This document shows, piece by piece, positions 8,748 to 17,839 of a stretch of DNA of 64,000 nucleotides (positions are counted from its first letter, which is position 1; every line of letters begins with the position of its first letter). Both the position numbers and the translations under genes were made by a program. The stretch is from DASRFR01 sp035651455 (lineage in GTDB: Bacteria; Acidobacteriota; Terriglobia; Terriglobales; Acidobacteriaceae): the NCBI GenBank assembly GCA_035651455.1, contig DASRFR010000029.1, positions 62,001 through 126,000 on the forward strand, given 5' to 3'. The notes beneath the pieces are model-generated. The model was not told where the DNA came from and did no database searches. It saw only the letters and a list, made by a program, of their open reading frames with translations.

Positions 8748-11372
8748 TTATTCCCCAATGCTGCGGAGAATCAGCAGAGTGATATCGTCCGCCTGCTCGC
8801 CTGAAGAAAAGCCTTGCACCTCGTCAGCGATTTTACGCAGCAGGTCTGCGGACCGCTCATTACGGCAAGCGCGCGCTGCGTTGATCAGGCGGCACTCTCC
8901 AAATTCTTCCTGAGCTGCGTTGGTTGCCTCCAGAACTCCGTCGGTATAGATCACGAGGGTATCGCCTGGTCGGAGCTCACAACTGCCCACCGAACACTCC
9001 CAATCTTCAAAAAGACCGAGGACTGTAGCTGTTGCCGAAAGCCGCTCTGTTTGTCCATCATCTCGAAGCAGCAGCGGAGGGTTATGGCCACAGTTGATGT
9101 ATTGCAACCGGTGGTCTGCGTCGTCGTAATAAGCAAAGAACAGCGTAGCGTAGCGCCCGGGATCGGTATTTTTGTAAAAAAGCCGATTTACGGAATGCAA
9201 CAGCCGGGGCACATCCTGGAGAGCTACGGCATACTGGCTGCGCAAGTTGGCCTGCAGATTGGCCATCAGCAGGGCGCCGGAAATTCCCTTTCCGGAGATG
9301 TCTGCGACCACGAATCCTACTTTGCCCGGCGCCAGATCGAGATAATCGAAGTAGTCGCCGCCCACAACGCGGGCCTGGATGCACTGCCCCGCATAGTCAA
9401 GGGTGCGCAGCGGAGGTGTGTCTTGCGGTAGTAACCGGCTTTGCACTGCACGAGCAATTTCCATCTCCTGTTCGATGCGGTGCTCGGCCTCCAATCGCTG
9501 AGCCATCTGCTCAGCCAATGCTATGTTCTCCAGGGCAATGCCAGCCTGGCTTGCCACGGAGGCCAGCAACTGTTTGTCTTCGCTGGAATAGGGTTCCTCA
9601 GACAGACGCGCGCCTAGAACAATTAGCCCCAGCAGAGACCGCGTGCGCCCCTGGATTGGTACAACGCACTCGGGTTCAACCGCGCCGAATAAAGAAGTCA
9701 GACCATCATCGTCCTCTTCGGTCCAGAATTCGCGTACCTGGCCCTCATCCGCCAGTTTCATGAGACTCAATGTATCGGTGCGGATCTGCCGCAGATGTTT
9801 GGGAGGTTCACCAGCTTCTATGTGCAAACACCCGTTTCCCGCTTCCAGGTACACGAATACCCGGTTGGGGTGGAGCGCTTGATCCAGGTGCAGGGCCAAG
9901 AGCGGCGCGAGTTCCCGCCGGGCATTCACGGTACGCGCTTTCTCAGATAAGTCCTGCAGGATCATGCGCGCGTCGTACGCTTCCCGGAAGAACGCCCGGT
10001 CGATTCTTTGCGTGCCGCGTCTCAAAGCTGGCGCGGAAATCCAGGCCAGCAGGATGCCAAATCCCACTCCGGCTGAAGTTGCGACTTTGGGTCCGACGGC
10101 TGACACCTGCGAAAGAAGAAACGTGAAAAGCACATTCGCGGAGACCGCGAGCAGAAAAATCAGTGTGGCAAAACCGCGGCGCACCAGCAGGTAACGGGCG
10201 CTGCGTTTGAGCAGCACGGGAATCTCCAGCACCCGATGCTTCACCACGGCATACGCGAACGAAATCGGGATCAGGAACAGCGCCAGGATGGAAAACGAGT
10301 AACTCCAGTACGGCAGATCGCCGAAGTTCTTCCCCTGCAGGTTTGCCACGAAGGCAGAGATCAATACCGGGGTGAAACCAACCACCGTTCCCCAGACGAT
10401 CACCTGCGTCTTGCGGCGCGCCTGCCCCGTCGGAGCGCTTACGCTGCTCCATACCAGCGAGACCAGCCCCAGGACAAAGGGCATAAAGGCAAGCAGGAAG
10501 AGCACCGGATTCAGGTACTTCCCGGGCAGCCTGCGATTGAGAACCCACAGGGGATGGGAGTTGCCGTCGATCAGCGTCCAGATAGATAACGGGACGACGA
10601 CAACGGCAATCGGAATCAATAGAAGATGTTTCAGCCAGGGGACATGGACATCAATGGGCGATGGGACAGGAAATGTGGCGAAAAAATAATAAAAGATCGC
10701 CGGCATGAGCCCGTAGAACAGGACCATGTAGCAGTATGCGAATCCGCGCAGGGCGGGCACCATGGGCGCCTCGAGATAAGCCATGGGCGCTGAGGTGATA
10801 AACCCGGCAAAGAGCATGGCCAGCAGCCATGCGTTGCGGTCCTCAACTCGCAGGAACAGAACTAACACTCCGACGAGAGCGAACAGCAACGGATAGAATG
10901 ACAATACGCGGCTCATGATCTCCCGTGGCCAGGAGGTGTTCCCCCGCGCATGGGAAATGGGATCGAGAGTTGCAGTAAGCGTGATGGGGGCCGAAGTTCC
11001 GAGCCGAACTACGAGGAAAGAAATCTTGTCTCCGGGCTTGCCGCGAGCCAGCGGCCCCAGGGGATTTAAGGTTTCTAGCCTCGCTCCATTGATGCCAACC
11101 ACGACATCGCCTACCTGAAAGCCTGCTCTGTCTGCAGAGCTGCCGGGGTGTACCTTCAACACAGTCATGTGTGCGCTGCGGGCGAGTTCACGTTGTGAGA
11201 ACAAGGTCCGGCCCCGGGCAGGCGGTCCCGCGTCATACTCCATACCCAGCGAAGCTTGGGGTGTCCACCGGATGTAGTAAATCCAGATAGCCGAATACGT
11301 CACGGTAGCAACGGCAAATACCGCAGCTACGGCCAGCAGAATGCCGCGACGGGAAAATGTGCGGACTGTCAT
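8748..11372 (-). CDS. PDZ / multi-span membrane / GAF / PP2C (SpoIIE-type) phosphatase
   Basis: 874 residues. An N-terminal membrane anchor (about 10-32) leads to a periplasmic PDZ-like segment (about 65-130: VLKVHPGSSADRAGFQVGD), then about eight hydrophobic spans (about 150-440), a GAF-like domain (about 480-620), a short coiled linker (RIEQEMEIARAVQSRLLP, typical just before PP2C domains) and a PP2C phosphatase domain. The metal-site motifs are all present: VVGGDYFDY, ADISGKG, YTDGVLEA and the final ADDITLLIL. Related Rsb-type enzymes dephosphorylate STAS anti-anti-sigma factors. The periplasmic PDZ suggests it reads envelope peptides or misfolded ends. No partner is adjacent; the STAS protein at 33 kb lacks the target serine. 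The upstream 184 bases hold no recognised element. Confidence 0.85.
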   Translation of the reverse strand: MTVRTFSRRGILLAVAAVFAVATVTYSAIWIYYIRWTPQASLGMEYDAGPPARGRTLFSQRELARSAHMTVLKVHPGSSADRAGFQVGDVVVGINGARLETLNPLGPLARGKPGDKISFLVVRLGTSAPITLTATLDPISHARGNTSWPREIMSRVLSFYPLLFALVGVLVLFLRVEDRNAWLLAMLFAGFITSAPMAYLEAPMVPALRGFAYCYMVLFYGLMPAIFYYFFATFPVPSPIDVHVPWLKHLLLIPIAVVVVPLSIWTLIDGNSHPLWVLNRRLPGKYLNPVLFLLAFMPFVLGLVSLVWSSVSAPTGQARRKTQVIVWGTVVGFTPVLISAFVANLQGKNFGDLPYWSYSFSILALFLIPISFAYAVVKHRVLEIPVLLKRSARYLLVRRGFATLIFLLAVSANVLFTFLLSQVSAVGPKVATSAGVGFGILLAWISAPALRRGTQRIDRAFFREAYDARMILQDLSEKARTVNARRELAPLLALHLDQALHPNRVFVYLEAGNGCLHIEAGEPPKHLRQIRTDTLSLMKLADEGQVREFWTEEDDDGLTSLFGAVEPECVVPIQGRTRSLLGLIVLGARLSEEPYSSEDKQLLASVASQAGIALENIALAEQMAQRLEAEHRIEQEMEIARAVQSRLLPQDTPPLRTLDYAGQCIQARVVGGDYFDYLDLAPGKVGFVVADISGKGISGALLMANLQANLRSQYAVALQDVPRLLHSVNRLFYKNTDPGRYATLFFAYYDDADHRLQYINCGHNPPLLLRDDGQTERLSATATVLGLFEDWECSVGSCELRPGDTLVIYTDGVLEATNAAQEEFGECRLINAARACRNERSADLLRKIADEVQGFSSGEQADDITLLILRSIGE

Positions 11373-11556
11373 GCCAGCAACAGAATATAGGAGCCTCGTA
11401 GCTGATTACGAGTGCACCAAACATTCTCGCGCGGCGGGAACGCATGCAGCCTACAGTGCATTCCTCAGACCGCTTAGGGAATAGACCCGATTCTCACTTA
11501 CGCCGCTTGCAGCTAACTTACGACGGAGCCAATTTTCGTGACGCAACGAGGAGAGC

Positions 11557-12126
11557 ATGACTGAAAACTCTTTGAAAGAACTGTATCTTGACGAACTCAG
11601 AGATCTGCACAACGCGGAGAATCAACTGGTCAAAGCGCTTCCCAAGATGGCGAAAGCGTCTTCTTCCGATCAACTTCGACAGGGATTTGAAGAACACCTC
11701 GAACAAACACGTGGGCACGTGCAGCGGCTGGAGCAGATTTTCGAGCGCCTCAATGAAAAGCCCAGGGGCAAGAAGTGCTTGGGCATGGAAGGCCTGATAA
11801 AAGAGGGATCCGAGATCATGGGGGAGGATTTCGATGACGAAGCTATGGACGCGGCGATAATTTCTGCCGCGCAGCGGGTTGAGCATTATGAGATAGCCGC
11901 CTACGGTACGGTCCGCGATTTCGCCCAAATTCTCGGCTATGACGAAGACGCCTCCTTGCTGCAGGAGACTCTTGACGAAGAGAAGGAAACTGACCAGAAG
12001 CTGACTGAACTGTCGAAGGAGATTAATGTCGAGGCAAGCAGCGGCGAAGGTGAAGAAAACGAAGAGGAAGAAGATCGGCGTCCGGCTCGCACCAGCTCGC
12101 GACGCAAGACGCGGCGTGCTGCATAA
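11557..12126 (+). CDS. DUF892 (YciE/YciF) ferritin-like protein
   Basis: 189 residues. Residues 1-155 form the four-helix ferritin-like bundle of the YciE/YciF family, with carboxylate/histidine positions in YLDELRDLHNAENQL, EEHLEQTRGHV, RVEHYEIAAYG and LDEEKETDQKL. The tail is unusual: an acidic run (EGEENEEEED) followed by a basic Arg/Lys tail (RRPARTSSRRKTRRAA), so it may bind nucleic acid or polyphosphate. Family members are stress-induced in enterics; the reaction is not established. GAGGAG sits 5 bases before the ATG. A strong intrinsic terminator follows, so this is a single-gene transcript. Confidence 0.85.
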   Translation: MTENSLKELYLDELRDLHNAENQLVKALPKMAKASSSDQLRQGFEEHLEQTRGHVQRLEQIFERLNEKPRGKKCLGMEGLIKEGSEIMGEDFDDEAMDAAIISAAQRVEHYEIAAYGTVRDFAQILGYDEDASLLQETLDEEKETDQKLTELSKEINVEASSGEGEENEEEEDRRPARTSSRRKTRRAA

Positions 12127-12158
12127 CCTGCATTTTCTTCTAGTAGCCCGGATCCTTG

Positions 12159-12190
12159 AAGGCTCGTTCCTCCGCGAACGGGCCTTTTTT
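12159..12190 (+). terminator. Intrinsic terminator of the DUF892 gene
   Basis: An 11-bp stem (AAGGCTCGTTC with GAACGGGCCTT, one G-T pair), a 6-base loop and a run of six T. It starts about 33 bases past the stop codon. Confidence 0.9.
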
Positions 12191-12317
12191 GCCGGGGCCC
12201 AGAGCGACCGCGACCCTTGCGCGGTGGCCGATTTCACGCCTCTTTTGCTCGCATGCGCCGTTTAGGGTTGCCCGCCGTAATCGCTGTTCCCTTCCCGAAA
12301 GAACTCTGCCATAATTG

Positions 12318-12340
12318 ATTGTGCATCCAGCCTGCACAAT
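12318..12340. promoter_or_regulatory. Inverted repeat ATTGTGCA-N7-TGCACAAT in the pyrG leader
   Basis: Perfect 8-bp arms with a 7-base spacer, ending 30 bases before the pyrG ATG. An ATAATT just upstream (12313) could be a -10 box, which would put the repeat at the transcription start. It may be an operator or an mRNA leader hairpin. Confidence 0.45.
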
Positions 12341-12370
12341 ATTCCCAAGACAATTCAAAGCGAGGAATCG

Positions 12371-14044
12371 ATGTCGGCAAAGTTCATCTTTGTGACCGGC
12401 GGTGTGGTGTCTTCTCTGGGCAAAGGTCTGGCCGCGGCGTCAATCGGCTGCCTGCTCGAAAGTCGTGGGCTCAAGGTCAACCTCATGAAGTTTGACCCAT
12501 ACCTTAACGTCGATCCCGGCACTATGTCTCCGTTTCAGCACGGCGAAGTCTTCGTCACCGATGACGGCGCTGAAACCGATCTCGACCTCGGACACTACGA
12601 ACGCTTTACCCACGCCAAGCTTTCTCGCGACAATAACTGGACCACCGGCCGTATCTACGAGCAAATCATCGCCAAGGAGCGCCGCGGCGACTATCTCGGC
12701 AAAACCGTCCAGGTGATTCCCCATGTCACCAACGAAATAAAGGCCGCCATGAAGAAAGTCGCGCAGGATGTCGACGTCGCGATTGTCGAAATCGGCGGCA
12801 CGGTGGGCGATATCGAGTCCCTGCCCTTCATGGAAGCCATCCGACAGATGCGCCAGGAACTGGGGCGCGAAGACACCTTGTTCGTGCACGTCACGCTGGT
12901 TCCGTTCATCGCCGCCGCGCAGGAATTAAAAACCAAGCCTACACAGCATTCGGTCAAAGAACTGCTCTCCATTGGAATTCAGCCCGACATTCTGCTCTGC
13001 CGCACCGACCGCTTCCTCTCCCGCGATATCAAATCCAAAATCGCTCTCTTCTGTAACGTGGAAGAAGAGGCCGTGATCACCGCGAAAGATGTGGCTTCGA
13101 TCTATGAGGTCCCTCTGGTCTTTGCTCGTGAAGGCGTGGACAAGCTGGTGCTCAAGTACCTGCACCTGCAGGCCGCGGAAGCGAAGCTGGAGCAGTGGGA
13201 AGATATCGTGCATCGCGTCTACAACCCTAAAGACGAGGTCCTGATCGGGATCGTCGGAAAGTATGTCGAGTACGAAGATTCGTACAAGTCGCTGAAGGAA
13301 GCCCTGGTGCATGGGGCCCTTGCCCACAATCTCAAGCTCAACGTCAACTGGATCGAAGCCGAGGGCCTGGAAACCGGGGACAAGAGTTACGAAGCGCAGC
13401 TCGAAGAATATGACGGCATCCTCGTTCCCGGAGGCTTCGGAAAGCGCGGCATCGCCGGCATGTTGAATGGGATTCGTTACGCCCGCGAAAACAAGGTTCC
13501 CTATTTCGGCATCTGCCTGGGTATGCAGACCGCCTGCATCGAATTTGCCCGCAATGTTTGCGGGCTGGCCGAGGCCAACTCCAGCGAATTCGATCCCGCC
13601 ACCCCGCACCGGGTCATTTATAAGTTGCGCGAGTTACGCGGCGTGGAAGAGTTGGGCGGCACCATGCGCCTGGGAGCGTGGCCCTGCAAACTTGAGCCCG
13701 GAACTCTGGCGCAGCGAATCTACGGCAAGAGTGAGATCAGCGAGCGCCATCGCCACCGCTACGAGTTCAACCGCGAATACGAGGAGACCTTAACCGCCGC
13801 CGGTCTGCGGATTTCGGGATCCACGCCGGATGGAACCTACGTGGAAATCGTGGAGTTGCCCGATCATCCGCACTTCATCGGCTGCCAGTTCCACCCCGAA
13901 TTCAAATCGAAGCCGCTCGAGCCGCATCCCTTGTTCAAGACTTTTGTAGGCGCGGCCTATGAGCATGGCCTGAAGCGCCGCATGCAGCGCGAAGCCGCCG
14001 AAGTAGAACTCTTCCACCGCCCGGAAAAAGTAGGAAGACCGTAG
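12371..14044 (+). CDS. pyrG: CTP synthase
   Basis: 557 residues, the usual length. Converts UTP to CTP with ATP and glutamine, the last step of de novo pyrimidine nucleotide synthesis. The N-terminal amidoligase domain (1-270) starts with KFIFVTGGVVSSLGKG (P-loop) and has the family segments PYLNVDPGTMSPFQHGEV and EIGGTVGDIES. The C-terminal class I glutamine amidotransferase domain (about 290-545) carries the nucleophile C382 in GICLGMQ and the HPEF of the catalytic His/Glu. The start has GAGG before it. kdsA follows after 45 bases; CTP is also the co-substrate for activating KDO, which fits the pairing. Confidence 0.97.
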   Translation: MSAKFIFVTGGVVSSLGKGLAAASIGCLLESRGLKVNLMKFDPYLNVDPGTMSPFQHGEVFVTDDGAETDLDLGHYERFTHAKLSRDNNWTTGRIYEQIIAKERRGDYLGKTVQVIPHVTNEIKAAMKKVAQDVDVAIVEIGGTVGDIESLPFMEAIRQMRQELGREDTLFVHVTLVPFIAAAQELKTKPTQHSVKELLSIGIQPDILLCRTDRFLSRDIKSKIALFCNVEEEAVITAKDVASIYEVPLVFAREGVDKLVLKYLHLQAAEAKLEQWEDIVHRVYNPKDEVLIGIVGKYVEYEDSYKSLKEALVHGALAHNLKLNVNWIEAEGLETGDKSYEAQLEEYDGILVPGGFGKRGIAGMLNGIRYARENKVPYFGICLGMQTACIEFARNVCGLAEANSSEFDPATPHRVIYKLRELRGVEELGGTMRLGAWPCKLEPGTLAQRIYGKSEISERHRHRYEFNREYEETLTAAGLRISGSTPDGTYVEIVELPDHPHFIGCQFHPEFKSKPLEPHPLFKTFVGAAYEHGLKRRMQREAAEVELFHRPEKVGRP

Positions 14045-14089
14045 GCGCTAGCGGGGCGACACCGCGCTCGGACGTCGAACGCAAAATCC

Positions 14090-14941
14090 ATGAGCACCTC
14101 CAGCTTTACGGTCGATGGCGTCAACATTGGCTCAGGAAATCTCTTTCTGATCGCCGGCCCCTGTGTCATTGAAAGCGAAGACCACGCCATCCGCATGGCC
14201 GAAATCATTAAGGGCGTCACTCGTTCCCTCAACTTCCCCTTCATCTTCAAAGCCTCGTATGACAAGGCTAACCGTACGTCGGTGCGCAGCTATCGAGGGC
14301 CTGGTCTCAACGAAGGTTTGCGGATTTTGAAGAAAGTGAAAGACGCAGTGCACGTGCCCGTGCTTACCGACGTTCACGAAACCGCGGACGTCTCCAAAGT
14401 CGCGGAAGTAGCCGACGTGCTGCAGATCCCCGCATTCCTTTGCCGCCAGACCGATCTCATCATGGCCGCCGCGCTCAGTGAACGCGCGGTCAACATCAAG
14501 AAGGGCCAATTCGTGTCCCCCTGGGACATGCGCCACGCGGTGGAGAAGTGCCACGCAGCGGGTAACACGCGAGTCTTCATTACTGAGCGCGGTTCCAGTT
14601 TCGGATACAACAATCTTGTCGTCGACATGCGCGCTCTCTCCATCATGCGCCGCTTCGCGCCAGTAGTGTTTGACGCGACTCATTCCGTGCAACTTCCATC
14701 AGCTTCGCGTGGCGACGAAGATCAACCCGCTGTCAGCGGGGGACAGCCGGAGTTTATTCCGGTGCTGGCGCGCGCCTCGGTAGCGGCCGGCGTGGATGGC
14801 GTGTTCATGGAGGTGCACGACAATCCTCAAGAAGCCAAATCCGACGGGCCTAACGCTCTCGAATCCACCAAACTACGCGGCGTCTTGAAAGAGCTCCTGG
14901 CCGTGCATGGCGCCCTGCGGACCGTTCACCAGACGCCGTAA
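14090..14941 (+). CDS. kdsA: 3-deoxy-8-phosphooctulonate (KDO-8-P) synthase
   Basis: 283 residues. Condenses arabinose-5-phosphate with PEP to give KDO-8-phosphate for the LPS inner core. Family blocks are present: LIAGPCVIES at the N-terminus, FKASYDKANR, the PEP/A5P site SYRGPGLNEGL, TDVHE, IPAFLCRQTDL, KKGQF and FDATHSVQLP. A metal-type active-site Cys is seen in GPCVIES. Together with kdsD two genes downstream this supplies KDO, showing that the host makes an LPS-type outer membrane. Probably cotranscribed with pyrG. Confidence 0.96.
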   Translation: MSTSSFTVDGVNIGSGNLFLIAGPCVIESEDHAIRMAEIIKGVTRSLNFPFIFKASYDKANRTSVRSYRGPGLNEGLRILKKVKDAVHVPVLTDVHETADVSKVAEVADVLQIPAFLCRQTDLIMAAALSERAVNIKKGQFVSPWDMRHAVEKCHAAGNTRVFITERGSSFGYNNLVVDMRALSIMRRFAPVVFDATHSVQLPSASRGDEDQPAVSGGQPEFIPVLARASVAAGVDGVFMEVHDNPQEAKSDGPNALESTKLRGVLKELLAVHGALRTVHQTP

Positions 14942-14999
14942 CTCCCCGTTCGGATTGAATCTGTTACCATCCCTTGCTCATCCCATCGCAGATGCAGAA

Positions 15000-16142
15000 A
15001 TGAGAATTCTTGCCGCCATAACCGGGACCGTACTCATCCTGCTCGTCCTGCTGGACGCCTTCGAAACCATCGTGCTGCCACGACGGGTGCAGCGATCTTT
15101 CCGGCTGACCTCGTGGTTTTATCGTCACACCTGGGTGCCATGGGTCGAACTCTCGACCTGGGTCCGCTCGAACAGCCGACGCGAAGCATTTCTCAGCTAT
15201 TTCGGCCCGCTGTCCCTCATTTTCCTGCTCGCTTTTTGGGCGATTGGACTGATCTTCAGCTTCGCCCTGCTGCAATTCGGGTTGGGTCAGCACATACATC
15301 TCGGCAGTGAGCCGATCACTTTTCGTATTCTCCTCTATCACAGCGGAGAAACTTTTTTCACCTTGGGCTATGGCGATATCGTGCCCACGTCAACGCTGGC
15401 GCGCTTCCTAGCCGTGGCCGAAGCAGGCATGGGGTTTGCATTTCTTGGAGTAGTGGTTGGATATCTTCCGGTGGTGTATTCCGCGTTCTCGGTGCGGGAA
15501 CTGGAAATCTCAATGCTGGACTCGCGAGCGGGATCGCCGCCCACGGCTACCGAATTATTACGGCGCCTGGGATGCTGCCCGGACCAGCAGGTGCTCGACG
15601 GAATTTTTCGCGGGTGGGAGCGCTGGTCGGCCGACCTGCTGTCCAGCCATCTTTCATATCCGGTGCTCAGTTTCTTTCGCTCGCAGCACGGAAATCAATC
15701 CTGGCTGGGAGCCCTGACCGTCATGCTGGACGTGACCTCGCTCGTGCTGGCCGGCATCGACGGGCTTCGTCCCGAGCAGGCGCAGCTTACTTTTGCGATG
15801 GCGCGCCACGCCGCCGTCGACCTGGCCCAGGTGGTGAATGCCAGATACGAGCCGCATGCGGACGCGCGACTATCGGCTGAGGGGCTTGCCGCGCTGCGCA
15901 AGGAACTCGCTGACAGTGGCCTGCGCCTGCGCACGAACCAGGATGCTGATGCGAAGCTGGCAAAGCTTCGCTCCATGTACGAGCCCTATGTAGAGGCCAC
16001 GGCGCGCCGCTTACTGCTCACCATCCCCCCCTGGGTGGCGAGCGAGAAAAAGCGTGACAATTGGCAGGCCGGCCCCTGGGATCGCGCCATTCAAGCTAAA
16101 GGCCTGGGCGAAAAGTCGCACCGAGTCGAGGATCATTTTTAA
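15000..16142 (+). CDS. Two-TM-type potassium channel-like membrane protein
   Basis: About 380 residues from the ATG at 15000. Hydrophobic spans lie at about residues 2-20 and 60-85, a pore helix with selectivity filter TLGYGD follows at about residue 122, and a further span (FLAVAEAGMGFAFLGVVVGYLPVVYS). The filter differs from the canonical TVGYGD by Val to Leu. The remaining 220 residues are soluble and helical with no recognisable RCK or cNMP domain. Translation could extend upstream into kdsA (to 14907), but that overlap has no support. It sits between kdsA and kdsD on the same strand. Ion passage is inferred from the filter; a role in LPS synthesis is not implied. Confidence 0.75.
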   Translation: MRILAAITGTVLILLVLLDAFETIVLPRRVQRSFRLTSWFYRHTWVPWVELSTWVRSNSRREAFLSYFGPLSLIFLLAFWAIGLIFSFALLQFGLGQHIHLGSEPITFRILLYHSGETFFTLGYGDIVPTSTLARFLAVAEAGMGFAFLGVVVGYLPVVYSAFSVRELEISMLDSRAGSPPTATELLRRLGCCPDQQVLDGIFRGWERWSADLLSSHLSYPVLSFFRSQHGNQSWLGALTVMLDVTSLVLAGIDGLRPEQAQLTFAMARHAAVDLAQVVNARYEPHADARLSAEGLAALRKELADSGLRLRTNQDADAKLAKLRSMYEPYVEATARRLLLTIPPWVASEKKRDNWQAGPWDRAIQAKGLGEKSHRVEDHF

Positions 16143-16227
16143 CCACGACACCTGCAGGCGAGTTCCCAGGCATACACGTCGCCGTGTGCCAGGAGTGCGG
16201 TCCTTTCATGTACCATGAGTGAAATTG

Positions 16228-16244
16228 CGAAATCCTGAATTTCG
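16228..16244. repeat. Short inverted repeat before kdsD
   Basis: CGAAAT-cctga-ATTTCG, perfect 6-bp arms, ending 15 bases before the kdsD start. It could be an operator; it is too short to be sure. Confidence 0.25.
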
Positions 16245-16259
16245 GAATCATCAATCCTG

Positions 16260-17345
16260 ATGGCTCATCCGGGCGAGAACGTAGTACGCATTGAGGCGGA
16301 GGCTCTGCGCGCATTAGCCGACCGCATTGCCGGACCGATGGCCAACGACTTCAGTCGCGCCGTGGACCTCATGTTCCGATGCGCAGGACGGATCGTGGTG
16401 ACCGGCATGGGCAAGAGCGGTTTGATCGCGCGCAAAATCGCAGCCACTCTCAGCTCGACGGGATCGCCTGCCTTGTATCTGCACCCCGTGGAAGCGCTGC
16501 ACGGCGACTTGGGCATGATCGTGAAAGGCGACGTGGTGCTGGCCCTCTCGGCAAGCGGAGAGACAGAAGAACTCCTGCAGTTGCTGGTAACCCTCAAACG
16601 TTTGCGCGTTCCGCTGATCACGATGACGTGCGATGACATTTACGGCCTGGTTCCCGGCAAGAGTTCGTCCGCTGCGGATGCGACGCGCACGAATCCAAAT
16701 GGAGGCAAGGATCGTCGACAAAGATCTATCACCGGGGAGAGCGCCCGCGCTACATCGGCATCGACGCTGGCAGCGGCAGCCGATGTCGCGCTGGATTGCT
16801 CGGTAGACCAGGAGGCGTGCTCGTTAGGATTAGCGCCTACAGCGTCGACCACAACGATGCTCGCCTTGGGCGACGCCCTCGCCGTGAGTCTCTCGGAAAG
16901 GCGTGGATTTAAAGAAGAGGACTTTGCCAATCTGCATCCCGGCGGCAAACTAGGCAAGCGCCTCGCACGCGTGGAATCGCTCATGCACGAGGGAGAGGCG
17001 GTGCCGCGCGTTTCGCCAGACACGAAGATGCCGGATGTGATTTACGAGATGTCGCGCAAAAAGCTGGGTATGACCGCGGTAGTCGAAAACAACAAACTAG
17101 TGGGAGTAATCAGCGACGGGGATCTCCGACGACTCCTGGAAAAGCGCGGCAAAGACGTCCTCGATTTGACCGCCGGCGAATGTATGACCCGGGACCCTAA
17201 AACCATCTCTTCCCAGGAATTCGCCGCCAGTGCGCTCGCTCTGATGGAAGAAAAGAAGATCACGTCGCTGGTCGTGATTGGCGCCGACAAGACGCTTCAG
17301 GGAGTTGTGCATCTGCACGACCTCTGGGGAACCGAGATTCTGTAG
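16260..17345 (+). CDS. kdsD: Arabinose-5-phosphate isomerase (SIS plus two CBS domains)
   Basis: 361 residues. Isomerises ribulose-5-phosphate to arabinose-5-phosphate, the sugar used by KdsA. The SIS domain (about 30-230) has VTGMGKSGLIARKIAATLSSTG, HPVEALHGDLG, ALSASGETEELLQ and the signature CSVDQEACSLGLAPTASTTTMLALGDALA. Two CBS modules fill about 240-360. Odd feature: between PLITMT and ASTLAAAADVALD, where relatives have a short loop, there are about 35 extra residues rich in Ser, Arg and Asn (from about residue 130), making the protein longer than the usual ~328. KpsF is a paralogue with the same reaction; kdsD is preferred because kdsA is nearby. No clear ribosome site precedes the ATG. 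Confidence 0.93.
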   Translation: MAHPGENVVRIEAEALRALADRIAGPMANDFSRAVDLMFRCAGRIVVTGMGKSGLIARKIAATLSSTGSPALYLHPVEALHGDLGMIVKGDVVLALSASGETEELLQLLVTLKRLRVPLITMTCDDIYGLVPGKSSSAADATRTNPNGGKDRRQRSITGESARATSASTLAAAADVALDCSVDQEACSLGLAPTASTTTMLALGDALAVSLSERRGFKEEDFANLHPGGKLGKRLARVESLMHEGEAVPRVSPDTKMPDVIYEMSRKKLGMTAVVENNKLVGVISDGDLRRLLEKRGKDVLDLTAGECMTRDPKTISSQEFAASALALMEEKKITSLVVIGADKTLQGVVHLHDLWGTEIL

Positions 17346-17497
17346 ACCGTGCGCGATATTTAACCTGGGTTGAAAACATCTCGCGGCATTGTGTCTTGCT
17401 TTCCTTGGCAGTTTCCAGTGCATGGCAACCGCGAAATGACAGATCTCACCCACAACATGTAAGCAAGGGGGCTTGCGACAGAGATAAAATATTCGCT

Positions 17498-17710
17498 ATG
17501 TATCACTACAATCCCAACACGGCTTTGGAAGAACTTACGGAAGAAGCCACGCTCCCCAATCCGGTTCGCGTACGCGACATGATTCTGCGCAAAAAGCTCA
17601 GCCCTGACCGGTCGCTGGAGTTAAACCGGCTGTTCACCGAATACCAGAAATTTTTCGGCGAGACACAGAAGCTAGGGAAAACAATCCTGCAGCAACTGTC
17701 AGCCGAATAG
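17498..17710 (+). CDS. Small conserved-looking protein, function unknown
   Basis: 70 residues from ATG 17498 (MYHYNPNTALEELTEEA...). It is hydrophilic and predicted helical, with a central basic stretch (RVRDMILRKKLSPDRSLEL) and no cysteine. The frame is open further upstream to 17396, but that part looks non-coding. GAGAT is the only weak ribosome-site candidate. It lies between kdsD and proS on the same strand. Not recognised. Confidence 0.55.
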   Translation: MYHYNPNTALEELTEEATLPNPVRVRDMILRKKLSPDRSLELNRLFTEYQKFFGETQKLGKTILQQLSAE

Positions 17711-17839
17711 GACGAATCGACAGTTACGAGTTCCCCACGGGCCCCATGCGCGCCATTCCTTTGTCCCGCCCAAAGCGGGCGATACACCGCGCTGCTCACT
17801 GCTACAATATTTGTTTCCTCAAACAAAAAGAAAGCTCCT

